This document shows positions 1-8,629 of a stretch of DNA of 55,916 bases, piece after piece. This stretch comes from an uncultured Lachnospiraceae bacterium. Lineage in GTDB: Bacteria > Bacillota > Clostridia > Lachnospirales > Lachnospiraceae. How positions within the stretch are numbered: position 1 is the first letter of the stretch; every line of letters begins with the position of its first letter. The DNA lies in contig CAMKEX010000004.1 in NCBI GenBank assembly GCA_946411695.1, forward strand, positions 1 to 55,916. Reading direction: 5' to 3'. Below the pieces are notes generated by a model that was given only the letters and a program-made list of their open reading frames with translations, made no database searches and was not told where the DNA came from. The translations under genes and the position numbers were made by a program.

Positions 1-138
1 TTTAATTTTTGTTGGGTTTATTTTTATCTATTTTCAGGTGGGCCTGAACAGTAACTTCCCTGCCTTTTTTGAACTGTTTTGATCAGATGTTTCGGCTCAG
101 TCCCTGCAGGCAGGCTCTGCCGCCGCGGAACAATAACT

Positions 139-175
139 GTGTGCGGCCCGTCAGCTGAACTGCCGGACCGCACAC
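139..175 (-). terminator. probable terminator after clpB
   Basis: The arms at 139-150 and 164-175 pair GTGTGCGG and CCG with CGG and CCGCACAC, with one internal mismatch. Read on the minus strand, the stem is followed by AGTTATTGTT, a moderate U-rich tail. It lies about 60 bases after the clpB stop codon. A second hairpin at about 199-227 lacks any T-run. This is the better of the two candidates, but the tail is weak and the call is only moderately sure. Confidence 0.5.
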
Positions 176-235
176 TATAAACTTTCCTTATTTGTTTTCC
201 CGGGAAGAGATCAGATCTGTCTTCCCCGGAAGAAA

Positions 236-2944
236 TCAATCTTCCACTTCTCCGTTATGAACTGCGCAGGCAGTAAGTTTCCTGCCGTCAGTGCCGATCT
301 CAATGGTATCGCCTTCAGATACCTCGTCTGCCAGGATCAGGCGCGCGCCTGCTGTCTCGACGTTTTTCTGAATATAGCGTTTGAGAGGACGGGCACCGTA
401 GGCCGGATCGTAGGCAGCTTCCGCGACAAAGGATTTGGCCTCGTCGGTGAGGCGGATGCTGATGCGGCGCTCTGCCAGACGGAGGTTGAGGTCTTCGATA
501 ATGAGATCGATGATGCCCTTGATGTCGCTTCTGGAGAGCGGGTTGAACATGATGGTCTCGTCCAGGCGGTTGAGGAATTCGGGGCGGAAGGTCTCACGCA
601 GCAGCTGCTGTACTCTCTCCCTGGTATAGGAAGAGATCTCCCAGTGTTCGGGATCTTCCCGGAAGGTTCCGGAGAGTCCCTCTCCTGCTTCCTCGTCGTC
701 AAAGTTGAATTTCACCTTATCTCCGCTGACGCCTGCTTTCTCACGGTTTTCGATATCCGAAAGGATCTCCTGTGCACCGAGGTTGGAGGTCATGATCAGG
801 ATCGTGTTCTTGAAGTCTACGGTTCTGCCCTGGGAATCGGTGATCCGTCCGTCATCAAGGACCTGCAGGAGGACATTGAAAACATCCGGATGGGCCTTTT
901 CAATTTCATCGAAGAGGACGACAGAGTAGGGTTTTCTGCGGACTGCCTCGGTCAGCTGGCCGCCCTCCTCGTATCCGACGTATCCGGGAGGCGCTCCGAT
1001 GAGGCGGGAGACCGAGAACTTCTCCATATATTCACTCATGTCGATGCGGACCATATTCTTTTCGTCATCAAACAGGGCAGCGGCCAGGGCTTTGGCCAGC
1101 TCGGTCTTGCCGACACCGGTGGGGCCCAGGAAGAGGAAGGAACCGATGGGCTTATCGGGATCCTTGATCCCCGCCTTACTGCGGATAATGGCCTCTGTGA
1201 CACGGGTCACGGCTTCGTCCTGTCCGATGACGCGGCGATGCAGCTCATCGCCCAGATGCAGGGTCTTGGAGCGCTCGCTCTCGGTCAGCTTGCTGACCGG
1301 GATGCCGGTCCAGCGGGACACGATGCGGCTGATCTCGTTGTCTGTCACACGGTCATGGACAAGGGAATTGCCGCTGCTGTGTGCGGCCTCCTCGCTCTGG
1401 GCCAGTTCTTTTTTGAGCTGGGGCAGACGGCCGTACTGGAGCTCTGCCGCGCGGTTGAGGTCGCCGTTCTGCTGTGCGATCTGGATCTCGCTGCTGACCG
1501 CGTCGATCTCCTCACGGAGCTTAGACAGATTGTCGGAACGGTTTTTCTCATTCTCCCACTGGGCTTTTTTGGCCGCGAAGGAATCCTTGAGTTCCGCCAG
1601 TTCCTTCTGAAGATCTTCGAGACGCTCACGGCTGAGTTTATCCTCCTCCTTTTTGAGGGCTGTCTCCTCGATCTCCAGCTGCAGGATCTTGCGCTGCTGC
1701 TCGTCGAGTTCAGTGGGCAGGGAATTCATCTCCGTCTTGATCAGGGCACAGGCCTCATCCACGAGGTCGATGGCCTTGTCGGGCAGGAAACGGTCGGAAA
1801 TATAACGGTTGGAGAGCACGGCTGCACTGACCAGGGCATTGTCGAGGATCTTTACACCGTGATAGACTTCGTAGCGCTCCTTGAGGCCGCGGAGGATGGA
1901 AATCGTATCTTCCACTGTGGGCTCGTCCACCATGACAGGCTGGAAACGGCGCTCCAGAGCGGCGTCCTTCTCGATGTACTGCCGGTACTCCTTGAGGGTC
2001 GTCGCACCGATGCAGTGGAGCTCGCCGCGGGCCAGCATAGGCTTGAGCATATTGCCTGCGTCCATCGCGCCCTCGGATTTGCCTGCGCCGACAATGGTGT
2101 GCAGCTCATCAATGAAGAGCAGGATCTCTCCCTCACTTCCCTTGATATCTTCGAGGACTGCTTTGAGCCTCTCCTCAAACTCTCCTCTGTACTTGGCACC
2201 CGCCACAAGGGAGCCCATATTCAGGGAGAAAATCTTCTTGTTCTTAAGCCCGTCCGGAACATCGCCGCGCGCGATCCTCTGGGCAAGTCCCTCGACAACA
2301 GCGGTCTTGCCGACGCCGGGTTCGCCGATCAGGACAGGATTGTTCTTGGTTTTTCTGGACAGAATGCGGATCACATTGCGGATCTCCGCATCCCTGCCGA
2401 TGACAGGATCCATCTTCTGCGCCTTGGCCTTGGAGACAAGCTCCTCGCCGTATTTCTCCAGGGTATCATAGGTCGCCTCGGGATTGTCGCTGGTCACACG
2501 CTGGTTCCCGCGCACTGTGGAGAGCGCCTTGAGAAATGTCTCGCGATTGATCCCGTAATCCTTGAAGAGTCCCTTCAGAGTGCGGTCGGCATTCCTGATC
2601 AGGGACAGGAAGAGGTGCTCGACACTGACATATTCATCGCCGAGCGCTTTCGCCTCGCTCTCGGCGCCCAGAAGCGCCTTATTCATTTCACCGCCCACAT
2701 AGACCCGGGAATCGCCTCCATGGACCTTTGTGAGCCCCTCAAGGGCACTGTGAACACGGTTGGTGAAAGAGCCCGGATCGATACCCATCTTCTCGATGAG
2801 TTTCAGGATCAGACTGTCCTCCAGAGTCAGCAGACTGTACAGCAGATGCTCCTGCTCGATCTGCTGATTCCCGTATTCATACGCCAGCTTCTCACACTGG
2901 TTGATCGCTTCAATCGATTTCTGCGTAAATTTCTGTATATTCAT
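236..2944 (-). CDS. clpB: ClpB-type AAA+ disaggregase
   Basis: Hexameric ATP-driven chaperone that, in the known family, rescues aggregated proteins with DnaK in the cytosol. The order is an N domain (about 1-150), NBD1 with Walker A GEPGVGKT near residue 208, a coiled-coil middle domain (about 405-525) that separates ClpB from ClpA/ClpC, and NBD2 with Walker A GPTGVGKT near 610. The FRPEFLNR sensor region starts at residue 786. At 902 residues it is longer than the usual 850-870. About 35 extra acidic residues sit between the NLG at 721 and FRPEF (about 735-770), where E. coli ClpB has a short link. The start ATG follows AAAGGAGG at a good distance. A good promoter lies upstream at 3041-3068. 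No CIRCE or CtsR box was seen, so its heat-shock control is unclear. Confidence 0.97.
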   Translation of the reverse strand: MNIQKFTQKSIEAINQCEKLAYEYGNQQIEQEHLLYSLLTLEDSLILKLIEKMGIDPGSFTNRVHSALEGLTKVHGGDSRVYVGGEMNKALLGAESEAKALGDEYVSVEHLFLSLIRNADRTLKGLFKDYGINRETFLKALSTVRGNQRVTSDNPEATYDTLEKYGEELVSKAKAQKMDPVIGRDAEIRNVIRILSRKTKNNPVLIGEPGVGKTAVVEGLAQRIARGDVPDGLKNKKIFSLNMGSLVAGAKYRGEFEERLKAVLEDIKGSEGEILLFIDELHTIVGAGKSEGAMDAGNMLKPMLARGELHCIGATTLKEYRQYIEKDAALERRFQPVMVDEPTVEDTISILRGLKERYEVYHGVKILDNALVSAAVLSNRYISDRFLPDKAIDLVDEACALIKTEMNSLPTELDEQQRKILQLEIEETALKKEEDKLSRERLEDLQKELAELKDSFAAKKAQWENEKNRSDNLSKLREEIDAVSSEIQIAQQNGDLNRAAELQYGRLPQLKKELAQSEEAAHSSGNSLVHDRVTDNEISRIVSRWTGIPVSKLTESERSKTLHLGDELHRRVIGQDEAVTRVTEAIIRSKAGIKDPDKPIGSFLFLGPTGVGKTELAKALAAALFDDEKNMVRIDMSEYMEKFSVSRLIGAPPGYVGYEEGGQLTEAVRRKPYSVVLFDEIEKAHPDVFNVLLQVLDDGRITDSQGRTVDFKNTILIMTSNLGAQEILSDIENREKAGVSGDKVKFNFDDEEAGEGLSGTFREDPEHWEISSYTRERVQQLLRETFRPEFLNRLDETIMFNPLSRSDIKGIIDLIIEDLNLRLAERRISIRLTDEAKSFVAEAAYDPAYGARPLKRYIQKNVETAGARLILADEVSEGDTIEIGTDGRKLTACAVHNGEVED

Positions 2945-3029
2945 GGGATTACCTCCTTTCGTGAAATCATGAAGGAAATGACCTTAATTTCAAAAATACT
3001 TTAATAGCGTACAAGCTGTTGTTTATGTT

Positions 3030-3042
3030 GTTCTATTAGAAC
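3030..3042 (-). promoter_or_regulatory. palindrome at the clpB promoter
   Basis: A perfect 13-base palindrome, GTTCTA-T-TAGAAC, overlaps the end of the clpB -10 element and the expected transcription start. This is where a repressor would sit. It does not match the CIRCE or CtsR consensus. Its role as an operator is inference from position and symmetry only. Confidence 0.35.
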
Positions 3043-3068
3043 TATAACACATATAATCCAGATGTCAA
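3041..3068 (-). promoter_or_regulatory. clpB promoter
   Basis: Read on the minus strand, TTGACA (3063-3068) is followed after 16 bases by TATAGT (3041-3046). The transcript would carry a leader of about 90 bases before the clpB ATG. The match to the housekeeping sigma-70/sigma-A consensus is strong. Sigma-A control with repression is therefore more likely than an alternative heat-shock sigma factor. Confidence 0.7.
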
Positions 3069-3088
3069 CTGTTTTTTATTCAGCTTAC

Positions 3089-3144
3089 AAAATAAGAATT
3101 GCATGATCGGGGAACCTGCTCGCCGGGCATGCAATCCTTATTTT
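3089..3144. repeat. long inverted repeat upstream of clpB promoter
   Basis: Arms of 17 bases at 3089-3105 and 3128-3144 pair with a single mismatch around a 22-base spacer. It stands 20 bases upstream of the clpB -35 box and after the terminator of the HdeD-like gene. The AT-rich outer ends give a CTTATTTT tail on the minus strand. It may be a second, weaker terminator that insulates clpB from read-through, or an extragenic palindrome. Confidence 0.6.
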
Positions 3145-3196
3145 GAGTTAAGCCCGGGCTTGAGCTGTGAGCGATGCCTTTGCGTCGCAAAATGAC

Positions 3197-3228
3197 AAAA
3201 GGGCACAGGAATCATCTCCTGCGCCCTT
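3197..3228 (-). terminator. intrinsic terminator after the HdeD-like gene
   Basis: The arms aagggcacagga and tcctgcgccctt pair over 12 positions. The one non-Watson-Crick position becomes a G-U wobble in the minus-strand RNA. TTTTGTCATTTT follows the stem on the minus strand. It lies about 30 bases after the stop codon of the gene ending at 3260. Confidence 0.75.
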
Positions 3229-3259
3229 ACCAGGCATTTCTCCAATGCTCTTTTATCCT

Positions 3260-3916
3260 CTACAGTTCCCGGTAGTCATCTGCATCCGCATCGATGATCT
3301 CGGGACCGGAAGTATCATAGCGGGCTGTCCCTCCGCCTTCTGCTCCCGCGCTCCTGCTGCCGCCGGATGAGCGGCTGTTCCTGCGCCTGCCGCCTGCGTA
3401 CTGGTCTACACGGCGGCTGATCCACAGATCAGAGGCACCGTTGAACAGAAGGGCAATACCTCCTATTCTCACCATGGTCTCCGCAATACCCAGGGCATGA
3501 TTGATCAGGATCAGTCCCAGGACAATAGTCATGAGCGCCGCCCCAAGGGAGACCCACCATTTCCTGTAATGCGCCCTGGACAGGGTAAATGTCTCCAGAA
3601 GGTTCACGATTCCGCTGAAAGTGATCAGATAGCCGACGGCGGTCGGTATGATCGAGGCGAAATTTTCCGGATTCACAAAGATTCTGGCGCCCACAAAAGT
3701 AACCACAATGCCGATCAGAAGACCCCAGATCGATGCCGGCCTTCCTCTTCTGCTGCGGAACTGAGACATGATCGAAGCAAGTCCGCCTGCCATAATGATC
3801 AGGCCCACAGCATATGCCACAAGCTTTAATGCGCCTTTGGGCCACAGAAGAAGCAGGATGCCCGCAATGAGAGATCCGAGCGCATATATCTTTCTGCTAT
3901 TGGAATACTGTCTCAT
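3260..3916 (-). CDS. HdeD-like DUF308 membrane protein
   Basis: A small integral membrane protein of 218 residues. The first 165 residues form about six hydrophobic helices with the alternating short-helix pattern of the DUF308/HdeD family; the segment near residues 12-24 contains GSLIAGILLLLWP. In E. coli HdeD is linked to acid resistance, but most family members have no known function, so none is assigned. The last 50 residues are a hydrophilic Arg/Ser/Gly-rich then acidic tail, probably cytosolic. The start is supported by a GGGGGTG ribosome site. It follows ysxC by about 70 bases on the same strand and ends in its own terminator. It may therefore be the last gene of the clpX-ysxC transcript. 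Confidence 0.75.
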   Translation of the reverse strand: MRQYSNSRKIYALGSLIAGILLLLWPKGALKLVAYAVGLIIMAGGLASIMSQFRSRRGRPASIWGLLIGIVVTFVGARIFVNPENFASIIPTAVGYLITFSGIVNLLETFTLSRAHYRKWWVSLGAALMTIVLGLILINHALGIAETMVRIGGIALLFNGASDLWISRRVDQYAGGRRRNSRSSGGSRSAGAEGGGTARYDTSGPEIIDADADDYREL

Positions 3917-3988
3917 GTTTCACCCCCTTGTGTCTCTCTTTCATTCTGCCCGTATAAAAGCCTCTTCTTCCCTTCCCCAAAGGAAGAA

Positions 3989-4693
3989 TCAGCCCGGCTG
4001 TACGGAACTCCCGGTTCCGGACAGCTGCCCGCCGTTTTCCTGCCCCGGTTCTGCCGTTTCCCCTCCGGCCACCGGCCCGTCTTCAAGGAAACTGTCCAGC
4101 ACTGCGTAGATCTCCTCCCGCCCGCTCTTCGTCTGTCCCGACCAGGGAATGATCCGCAGAGGCTGTCCATCGGCCGCAGAGGCCTGCATGCGGCTCTCCT
4201 CCCGCAGGGTCCTGCGAAGGAGGGCGATCTGTTTCTGGATCTGGCTTCTTTTGACCTTGTCCGCCTTGGTGGCAATGATAACAGGTGTAAAGCCCGCCTG
4301 GAGGATCCAGTCATACATCATCACGTCCTGTCCCGTGGGTTCGTGGCGGATATCAAGGAGCAGGAAGACTGTGCGGAGCTGTCTGCTGGTGTGCAGATAG
4401 TTTTCGATCATTCTGCCCCACTGTTCTTTTACCTTCACATTCGCTTTTGCGTAGCCGTAACCGGGCAGGTCAACAAGGTGGAAGGCCTCATTGATCTCAT
4501 AATAGTTGATCGTCTGTGTTTTTCCGGGCTGGGCACTGACACGTGCCAGGGCCTTGCGGTTCATCAGTCCGTTGATCAATGTCGACTTTCCGACATTGCT
4601 CCTTCCCGCAAATGCAAATTCCGGCAGAGTACCTGCCGGAATTTTGCTGGTAACCCCGCAGACGAGTGCAAGATTTACTGTTTTAATAACCAT
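3989..4693 (-). CDS. ysxC: ribosome-assembly GTPase YsxC/EngB
   Basis: TrmE-Era-EngA-EngB family GTPase, known to be essential in Bacillus for late assembly of the 50S ribosomal subunit. The G1 motif GRSNVGKS is at residues 30-37. The G3 motif DLPGYGYA and G4 motif TKAD follow in order. At 234 residues it is about 35 longer than usual. The excess is a Gly/Glu/Pro-rich C-terminal tail that looks disordered. It sits 35 bases after the clpX stop. In many Firmicutes lon lies between clpX and ysxC, and here it is missing. The ribosome site is weak (AAGAGATAG), which suggests coupling to upstream translation. Confidence 0.93.
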   Translation of the reverse strand: MVIKTVNLALVCGVTSKIPAGTLPEFAFAGRSNVGKSTLINGLMNRKALARVSAQPGKTQTINYYEINEAFHLVDLPGYGYAKANVKVKEQWGRMIENYLHTSRQLRTVFLLLDIRHEPTGQDVMMYDWILQAGFTPVIIATKADKVKRSQIQKQIALLRRTLREESRMQASAADGQPLRIIPWSGQTKSGREEIYAVLDSFLEDGPVAGGETAEPGQENGGQLSGTGSSVQPG

Positions 4694-4728
4694 AATCTAT
4701 CTCTTATAGAATACCACATATCGCATCT

Positions 4729-6078
4729 TTATGCGCGTACAGCTTTGCGTTTGCGGTATTGTCTGTCGGATTTTTCGCTTTTTTTCGATTCTTTCTTCTC
4801 AGGAAGCGGGGGCTTTTCGCCGTGAATCAGTCTGGGCTCCGCTTTTCCTTCTACAGAATCCTTAGTGATCACACAGGAGACAATGGTCTCGTCAGAAGGA
4901 ATGTCGTACATGACATCCATCATCGTCTTCTCCATGATTGAGCGCAGACCGCGGGCACCTGTTCCCCGCTGCAGAGCCTTGTCTGCAATCGCGTCCACTG
5001 CATCGTCCTCGTACTCCAGATTGACTCTGTCGTAGGAGAACAGCTTCTGATACTGTTTGAGGATGGCGTTTTTGGGCTCTTTGAGGATGCGGACCAGAGC
5101 TTCCTTGTCCAGTTCGTCCAGAGTGACCACAACGGGCACACGGCCGATGAACTCGGGGATCAGGCCGAACTTGGTCAGATCCTCGGGAAGAACGTTCTTG
5201 ATCACATTGCCGAACTTTTTCTCCTCTTTTTCGGCGATCGCCGCATGGAATCCCATAGATCTCTTGTCCATACGGTTATTGATGATCTTGTCCAGACCGG
5301 AAAATGCACCGCCGCAGATAAACAGGATATTGTTGGTATCGATCTGGATCAGCTCCTGCTGGGGGTGCTTGCGGCCGCCCTGGGGAGGTACGGAAGCTAC
5401 CGTGCCCTCAATAATCTTGAGGAGGGCCTGCTGAACACCTTCACCGGAGACATCCCTTGTGATAGACACATTCTCGCCCTTCTTGGAAATCTTGTCGATC
5501 TCATCGACGTAGATAATTCCCACCTGGGCCCGTTCAATATTGTAATCCGCAGCCTGGATCAGTTTCAGAAGGATATTTTCGACATCTTCGCCGACATAGC
5601 CTGCCTCGGTGAGCGTCGTGGCATCCGCGATCGCGAAGGGAACATTGATGATTTTGGCCAGGGTCTGGGCGAGATAAGTCTTGCCTGAACCCGTAGGGCC
5701 GAGCATGAGGATATTGCTCTTCTGCAGCTCGACATCATCGTCCTCTTCGACGTCCTTTGCGCGGACAACACGCTTGTAATGATTGTAGACAGCAACGGCG
5801 AGGACTTTTTTCGCCTCTTCCTGCCCGATGACATACTCATCCAGAAACCGCTTGATCTGGGCAGGTTTCAGGAGCTTGATGCCGTCTGTATCGAGTGTCG
5901 AGAGCGACATGTTCTCATCTCGTTCCGACTCCTCGAGAATATCCATGCAGATCGTGACGCACTCGTCACAGATATAGATTCCCTCCGGTCCGGAGATCAG
6001 ACGGTTCACCATGTTCTCCGTCCGGTTGCAGAAGGAGCATCTGCGCATACCGGGATACATTCTCTTATTGTCTGCCAT
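4729..6078 (-). CDS. clpX: ClpX, ATPase subunit of ClpXP
   Basis: AAA+ unfoldase that feeds substrates into ClpP. The N-terminal zinc-binding domain shows Cys14, Cys17, Cys37 and Cys40. Walker A GPTGSGKT is at 127-134, the Walker B region reads [10 protein letters not shown] (about 188-197), and GARGLRS marks sensor 2. The loop that docks on ClpP is usually IGF or LGF; here it appears to be MGF at 275-277, a conservative change. At 449 residues it is slightly longer than usual because of a basic C-terminal tail rich in Lys, Arg and Ser. It starts 31 bases after the clpP stop, so co-transcription with clpP is likely. Confidence 0.97.
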   Translation of the reverse strand: MADNKRMYPGMRRCSFCNRTENMVNRLISGPEGIYICDECVTICMDILEESERDENMSLSTLDTDGIKLLKPAQIKRFLDEYVIGQEEAKKVLAVAVYNHYKRVVRAKDVEEDDDVELQKSNILMLGPTGSGKTYLAQTLAKIINVPFAIADATTLTEAGYVGEDVENILLKLIQAADYNIERAQVGIIYVDEIDKISKKGENVSITRDVSGEGVQQALLKIIEGTVASVPPQGGRKHPQQELIQIDTNNILFICGGAFSGLDKIINNRMDKRSMGFHAAIAEKEEKKFGNVIKNVLPEDLTKFGLIPEFIGRVPVVVTLDELDKEALVRILKEPKNAILKQYQKLFSYDRVNLEYEDDAVDAIADKALQRGTGARGLRSIMEKTMMDVMYDIPSDETIVSCVITKDSVEGKAEPRLIHGEKPPLPEKKESKKSEKSDRQYRKRKAVRA

Positions 6079-6109
6079 ACATTCCTCACTGTACTGTTAA
6101 AGTACCGAC

Positions 6110-6709
6110 TTACTGCTCAATTTCCTTGCGTGTTGTATAAATATGGTCGATCAGGCCGTATTCCAGAGCCTGTTCGGGAGTCATCCAGTTGTCACGGTCC
6201 GTATCCAGTACGATCTTGTCGTAGGGCTGTCCGGTGTTTTCGGAGAGCAGTCTGCTCAGGCGTTCCTTGGTAAAGGCCATGTGTGCAGCCTGGATGGCGA
6301 TATCGGATGCCTGTCCCTCGGCGCCGCCAAGGGGCTGATGGATCAGGATCTCACTGTGGGGAAGAGAATATCTCTTGCCCTTTGTACCGCCTGCCAGCAG
6401 GAAAGCTCCCATGCTCGCCGCCATACCGACACAGATCGTGGAAACATCACACTTTACGAAGTGCATCGTATCATAAATAGCCATACCCGCTGTGACAGAG
6501 CCGCCGGGGCTGTTGATATAGAACTGGATATCCTTCTCCGGATCCTCTCCCTCGAGGAAGAGCATCTGGGCAATGATCAGTTCAGCCGAAGCATCCGTGA
6601 CCTGGTCTCCCAGGAAAACAATGCGTTCTTTCAGGAGACGCGAAAAAATATCGTAGGAGCGCTCTCCCATACCGGTCTGTTCAACTACATAAGGGATAAA
6701 ATTTGCCAT
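6110..6709 (-). CDS. clpP: ClpP protease subunit
   Basis: Serine peptidase that forms the tetradecameric chamber of ClpXP in the cytosol. The catalytic triad is visible as Ser99 (GMAASMGA), His124 (ILIHQP) and Asp173 (DRDNW). The frame stays open to an ATG at 6724. However, AAAGGG stands six bases before the internal ATG at 6709, while the outer ATG has no ribosome site. I chose 6709, which gives 199 residues, close to the family norm. It lies between tig and clpX, the usual order in Clostridia. Confidence 0.96.
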   Translation of the reverse strand: MANFIPYVVEQTGMGERSYDIFSRLLKERIVFLGDQVTDASAELIIAQMLFLEGEDPEKDIQFYINSPGGSVTAGMAIYDTMHFVKCDVSTICVGMAASMGAFLLAGGTKGKRYSLPHSEILIHQPLGGAEGQASDIAIQAAHMAFTKERLSRLLSENTGQPYDKIVLDTDRDNWMTPEQALEYGLIDHIYTTRKEIEQ

Positions 6710-6749
6710 GCTGTTCCCTTTCATAAAGCGAATACGAAGGCCCGGCTGA

Positions 6750-6885
6750 AACTCCGGCCGGTTTGGCGCCTGCCGGAGTTCCTGTCGACCCTTCGATACT
6801 TATTCACTGATTATCGCCTGCCGCAGAAAAGAGCCCGCGTACAGGTATTTTTCATTTCCAGCCGTGCCGCCCCGCCGGAGCGGCA
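6750..6885 (-). other. tig-clpP intergenic hairpins
   Basis: Two inverted repeats lie in the 250-base gap between tig and clpP. The first is AACTCCGGC (6750-6758) with GCCGGAGTT (6772-6780), a perfect 9-bp stem. The second is TGCCGC (6865-6870) with GCGGCA (6880-6885). Neither is followed by a T-run on the minus strand. They are better read as processing or stability elements, or weak attenuators, than as terminators. Confidence 0.45.
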
Positions 6886-6962
6886 GCACATACTCCGCAT
6901 GCCCCCGGGCACCGATGCTCAGGAGAAGGGAGAAGGTGCAGATACCGTCATTTTTCTAAAAA

Positions 6963-8276
6963 TTATTCAGCCTTCTCTTCCTCGGCCTTCTTTTCCACTT
7001 CGACAGCATTGTCAGCGACGAAAGTGATTGCCTTCTGGACTGCGATATCATCCATCATGCTCTCTTTGCGCTCGACGAAGTACTTCTTGATGGTCTCGAC
7101 ATCCATGCGGTATGCATCGGCCATCTTCTGCAGTTCTGCCTCGAAGTCCTCTTCGGTGGCGACAATATTCTCTTCCTTTGCGACCTGCTCCATGACCAGA
7201 CGGTACATGATGCGGCGCTCGGCCTCTTCCTTCATATTGTCAATGAGCTGCTCTCTGGTTGTCTGCGCATACTTGAGGTAATCCTCAAAGTTCATGCCCT
7301 GGGACATGACCTGCTGCTCGAGCTCACCTGCGAGCTGCTCCTGCTGTGTGCGGAGCATAGCTGCGGGGATCTCCACGTGTGCATCCGCGATGACCTTCTC
7401 GACTGCCTGGTTTTCCTTGACAGTCTGTGCGGAGCGCTCTTTGCGCTCTTTGATGTTCTTGCGGACATCCTCTTTGTACTCGGCAAGCGTGGAGAACTCG
7501 GAGACTTCGTCTGCGAACTCGTCATCAAGCTCGGGAAGGACCTTCTCGGTGATCTTCTTGACAGTGCACTTGAACATAGCGTCCTTGCCTGCCAGATCGT
7601 CAGCCTGATAATTCTCGGGGAAGGTTACGTTGACTTCCATCTCTTCGCCGATGTTTGCGCCGACCAGCTGCTCCTCGAAACCGGGAATAAAGGAACCGGA
7701 ACCGATGGTCAGGGGATAGTCTGTGCCCTTGCCGCCCTCGAAAGCGACGCCGTCACAGAAACCTTCGAAATCAAGAACGATATCATCGCCATCCTTGACG
7801 GGACGGTCTGTGATCTCAGTCTTGGAAGCGTTCTTCTCCTGCTCCTTGCGGATCTCAGCATCCACTTCTTCATCAAAAACAGTGACTACCTGCTTGTCGA
7901 CCTCGACACCCTTGTATTTGCCAAGGGATACGGGGGGCTTGACTGCGACTTCCGCTGTATATATAAAAGGCTTTCCTGCCTCGATCTGAGTTACATTGAT
8001 CTCGGGATTGGAGACGATCTCCTCGCCGCTCTCTTTTGCGGCATCGGGATAAGAGCTGTTGATGCAGTCGTTTGCAGCATCCTCATAAAAGATGGCTGCG
8101 CCGTACATCTTCTCAAGAACCTTCCTGGGAGTTTTGCCCTTGCGGAATCCGGGGACGTTCATTCTGCCCTTCTGGCGGTTATAGACCTTATTGATCGCTT
8201 TATCAAAATCCTCGGCACTCACTTCGATCGTGAGCTTTACCATGCTGTTTTCAAGTTTTTCAACGCTTACACTCAT
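6963..8276 (-). CDS. tig: trigger factor, ribosome-bound chaperone
   Basis: Binds nascent chains at the ribosome exit tunnel and has peptidyl-prolyl isomerase activity in the known family. The N-terminal domain carries the ribosome-docking signature GFRKGKTPRKVLE near residue 43. An FKBP-like isomerase domain lies around 155-245 (GDDIVLDFEGF, then GSGSFIPGFEEQLVG). The long helical C-terminal domain ends in an acidic Lys/Glu tail. Its 437 residues are normal for the family. GGAGG stands 11 bases before the ATG. It has its own promoter (8487-8516) and a roughly 200-base structured leader, so its expression may be controlled after initiation. Confidence 0.97.
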   Translation of the reverse strand: MSVSVEKLENSMVKLTIEVSAEDFDKAINKVYNRQKGRMNVPGFRKGKTPRKVLEKMYGAAIFYEDAANDCINSSYPDAAKESGEEIVSNPEINVTQIEAGKPFIYTAEVAVKPPVSLGKYKGVEVDKQVVTVFDEEVDAEIRKEQEKNASKTEITDRPVKDGDDIVLDFEGFCDGVAFEGGKGTDYPLTIGSGSFIPGFEEQLVGANIGEEMEVNVTFPENYQADDLAGKDAMFKCTVKKITEKVLPELDDEFADEVSEFSTLAEYKEDVRKNIKERKERSAQTVKENQAVEKVIADAHVEIPAAMLRTQQEQLAGELEQQVMSQGMNFEDYLKYAQTTREQLIDNMKEEAERRIMYRLVMEQVAKEENIVATEEDFEAELQKMADAYRMDVETIKKYFVERKESMMDDIAVQKAITFVADNAVEVEKKAEEEKAE

Positions 8277-8326
8277 TGTTACCTAGACCTCCAAACAAGT
8301 TTTACAGTATCTCTATACGCTGCACA

Positions 8327-8461
8327 TTGTCCGGGACAACGCTGCACATGCCTGTGCACGAAGATCCGGACTAAAAGGCGTTCGCCCAATCGCGCAGCGA
8401 TCACAATGCTCCGCATTGTCAGAATCGGCGAACGCAAATGCAGCCGGTTCACGGCGTGAAC
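8327..8461 (-). ncRNA. structured leader RNA of tig (candidate)
   Basis: In minus-strand order: a hairpin GTTCAC-GCC-GTGAAC (8447-8461). Next an outer 9-bp helix, 8427-8435 with 8378-8386, encloses two perfect hairpins: a 7-bp one at 8403-8419 and a 5-bp one at 8389-8401. Together these make a three-way junction. Then a 6-bp helix, CCGGAC at 8366-8371 with GTCCGG at 8329-8334, encloses hairpin TGCACA-TGTGCA (8343-8358). TTGTCC at 8327-8332 can instead pair with GGACAA at 8334-8339, which would break that outer helix. The stems are visible in the sequence. Function as a regulator of tig is inference. It could also be a repeat element. Confidence 0.5.
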
Positions 8462-8486
8462 AGCCACATTTACACAAGTACATTGC

Positions 8487-8516
8487 ATTATAGCACAGGT
8501 GCCAGTCCATTTCCAA
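8487..8516 (-). promoter_or_regulatory. tig promoter
   Basis: Read on the minus strand, TTGGAA (8511-8516) is followed after 18 bases by a perfect TATAAT (8487-8492). Transcription would start near 8480 and include the whole structured leader before tig. Confidence 0.65.
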
Positions 8517-8561
8517 TAAAAAAATCGGAAAATCAGACAATTAATTCACTCTCACAGCAGA

Positions 8562-8599
8562 AAAAACAGGACGGGGAATGATTCCCCGCCCTGTAAAAA
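8562..8599 (-). terminator. terminator after the hydrogenase-like gene
   Basis: A stem of about 13 bp (ACAGGACGGGGAAT with ATTCCCCGCCCTGT, one mismatch that is a G-U in the minus-strand RNA) is flanked by A-runs and T-runs on both sides. On the minus strand it is followed by TTTTTT, about 30 bases after the stop codon. It separates this gene from the tig promoter. Confidence 0.85.
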
Positions 8600-8629
8600 A
8601 GTCCTGTATTCAGCTTCCGCTGTAAAAGA

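Noticed and set aside
199-227. Hairpin right after clpB as terminator
   Set aside because: The stem is good but no T-run follows on the minus strand; the one at 139-175 is better.
257-3004. A 915-codon open frame on the plus strand across clpB
   Set aside because: It lies antisense to a clear ClpB gene, has no ribosome site or recognisable domain, and is explained by codon bias of the real gene.
2945-3068. CIRCE or CtsR heat-shock operator before clpB
   Set aside because: Neither the TTAGCACTC/GAGTGCTAA pair nor the GGTCAAA repeat was found.
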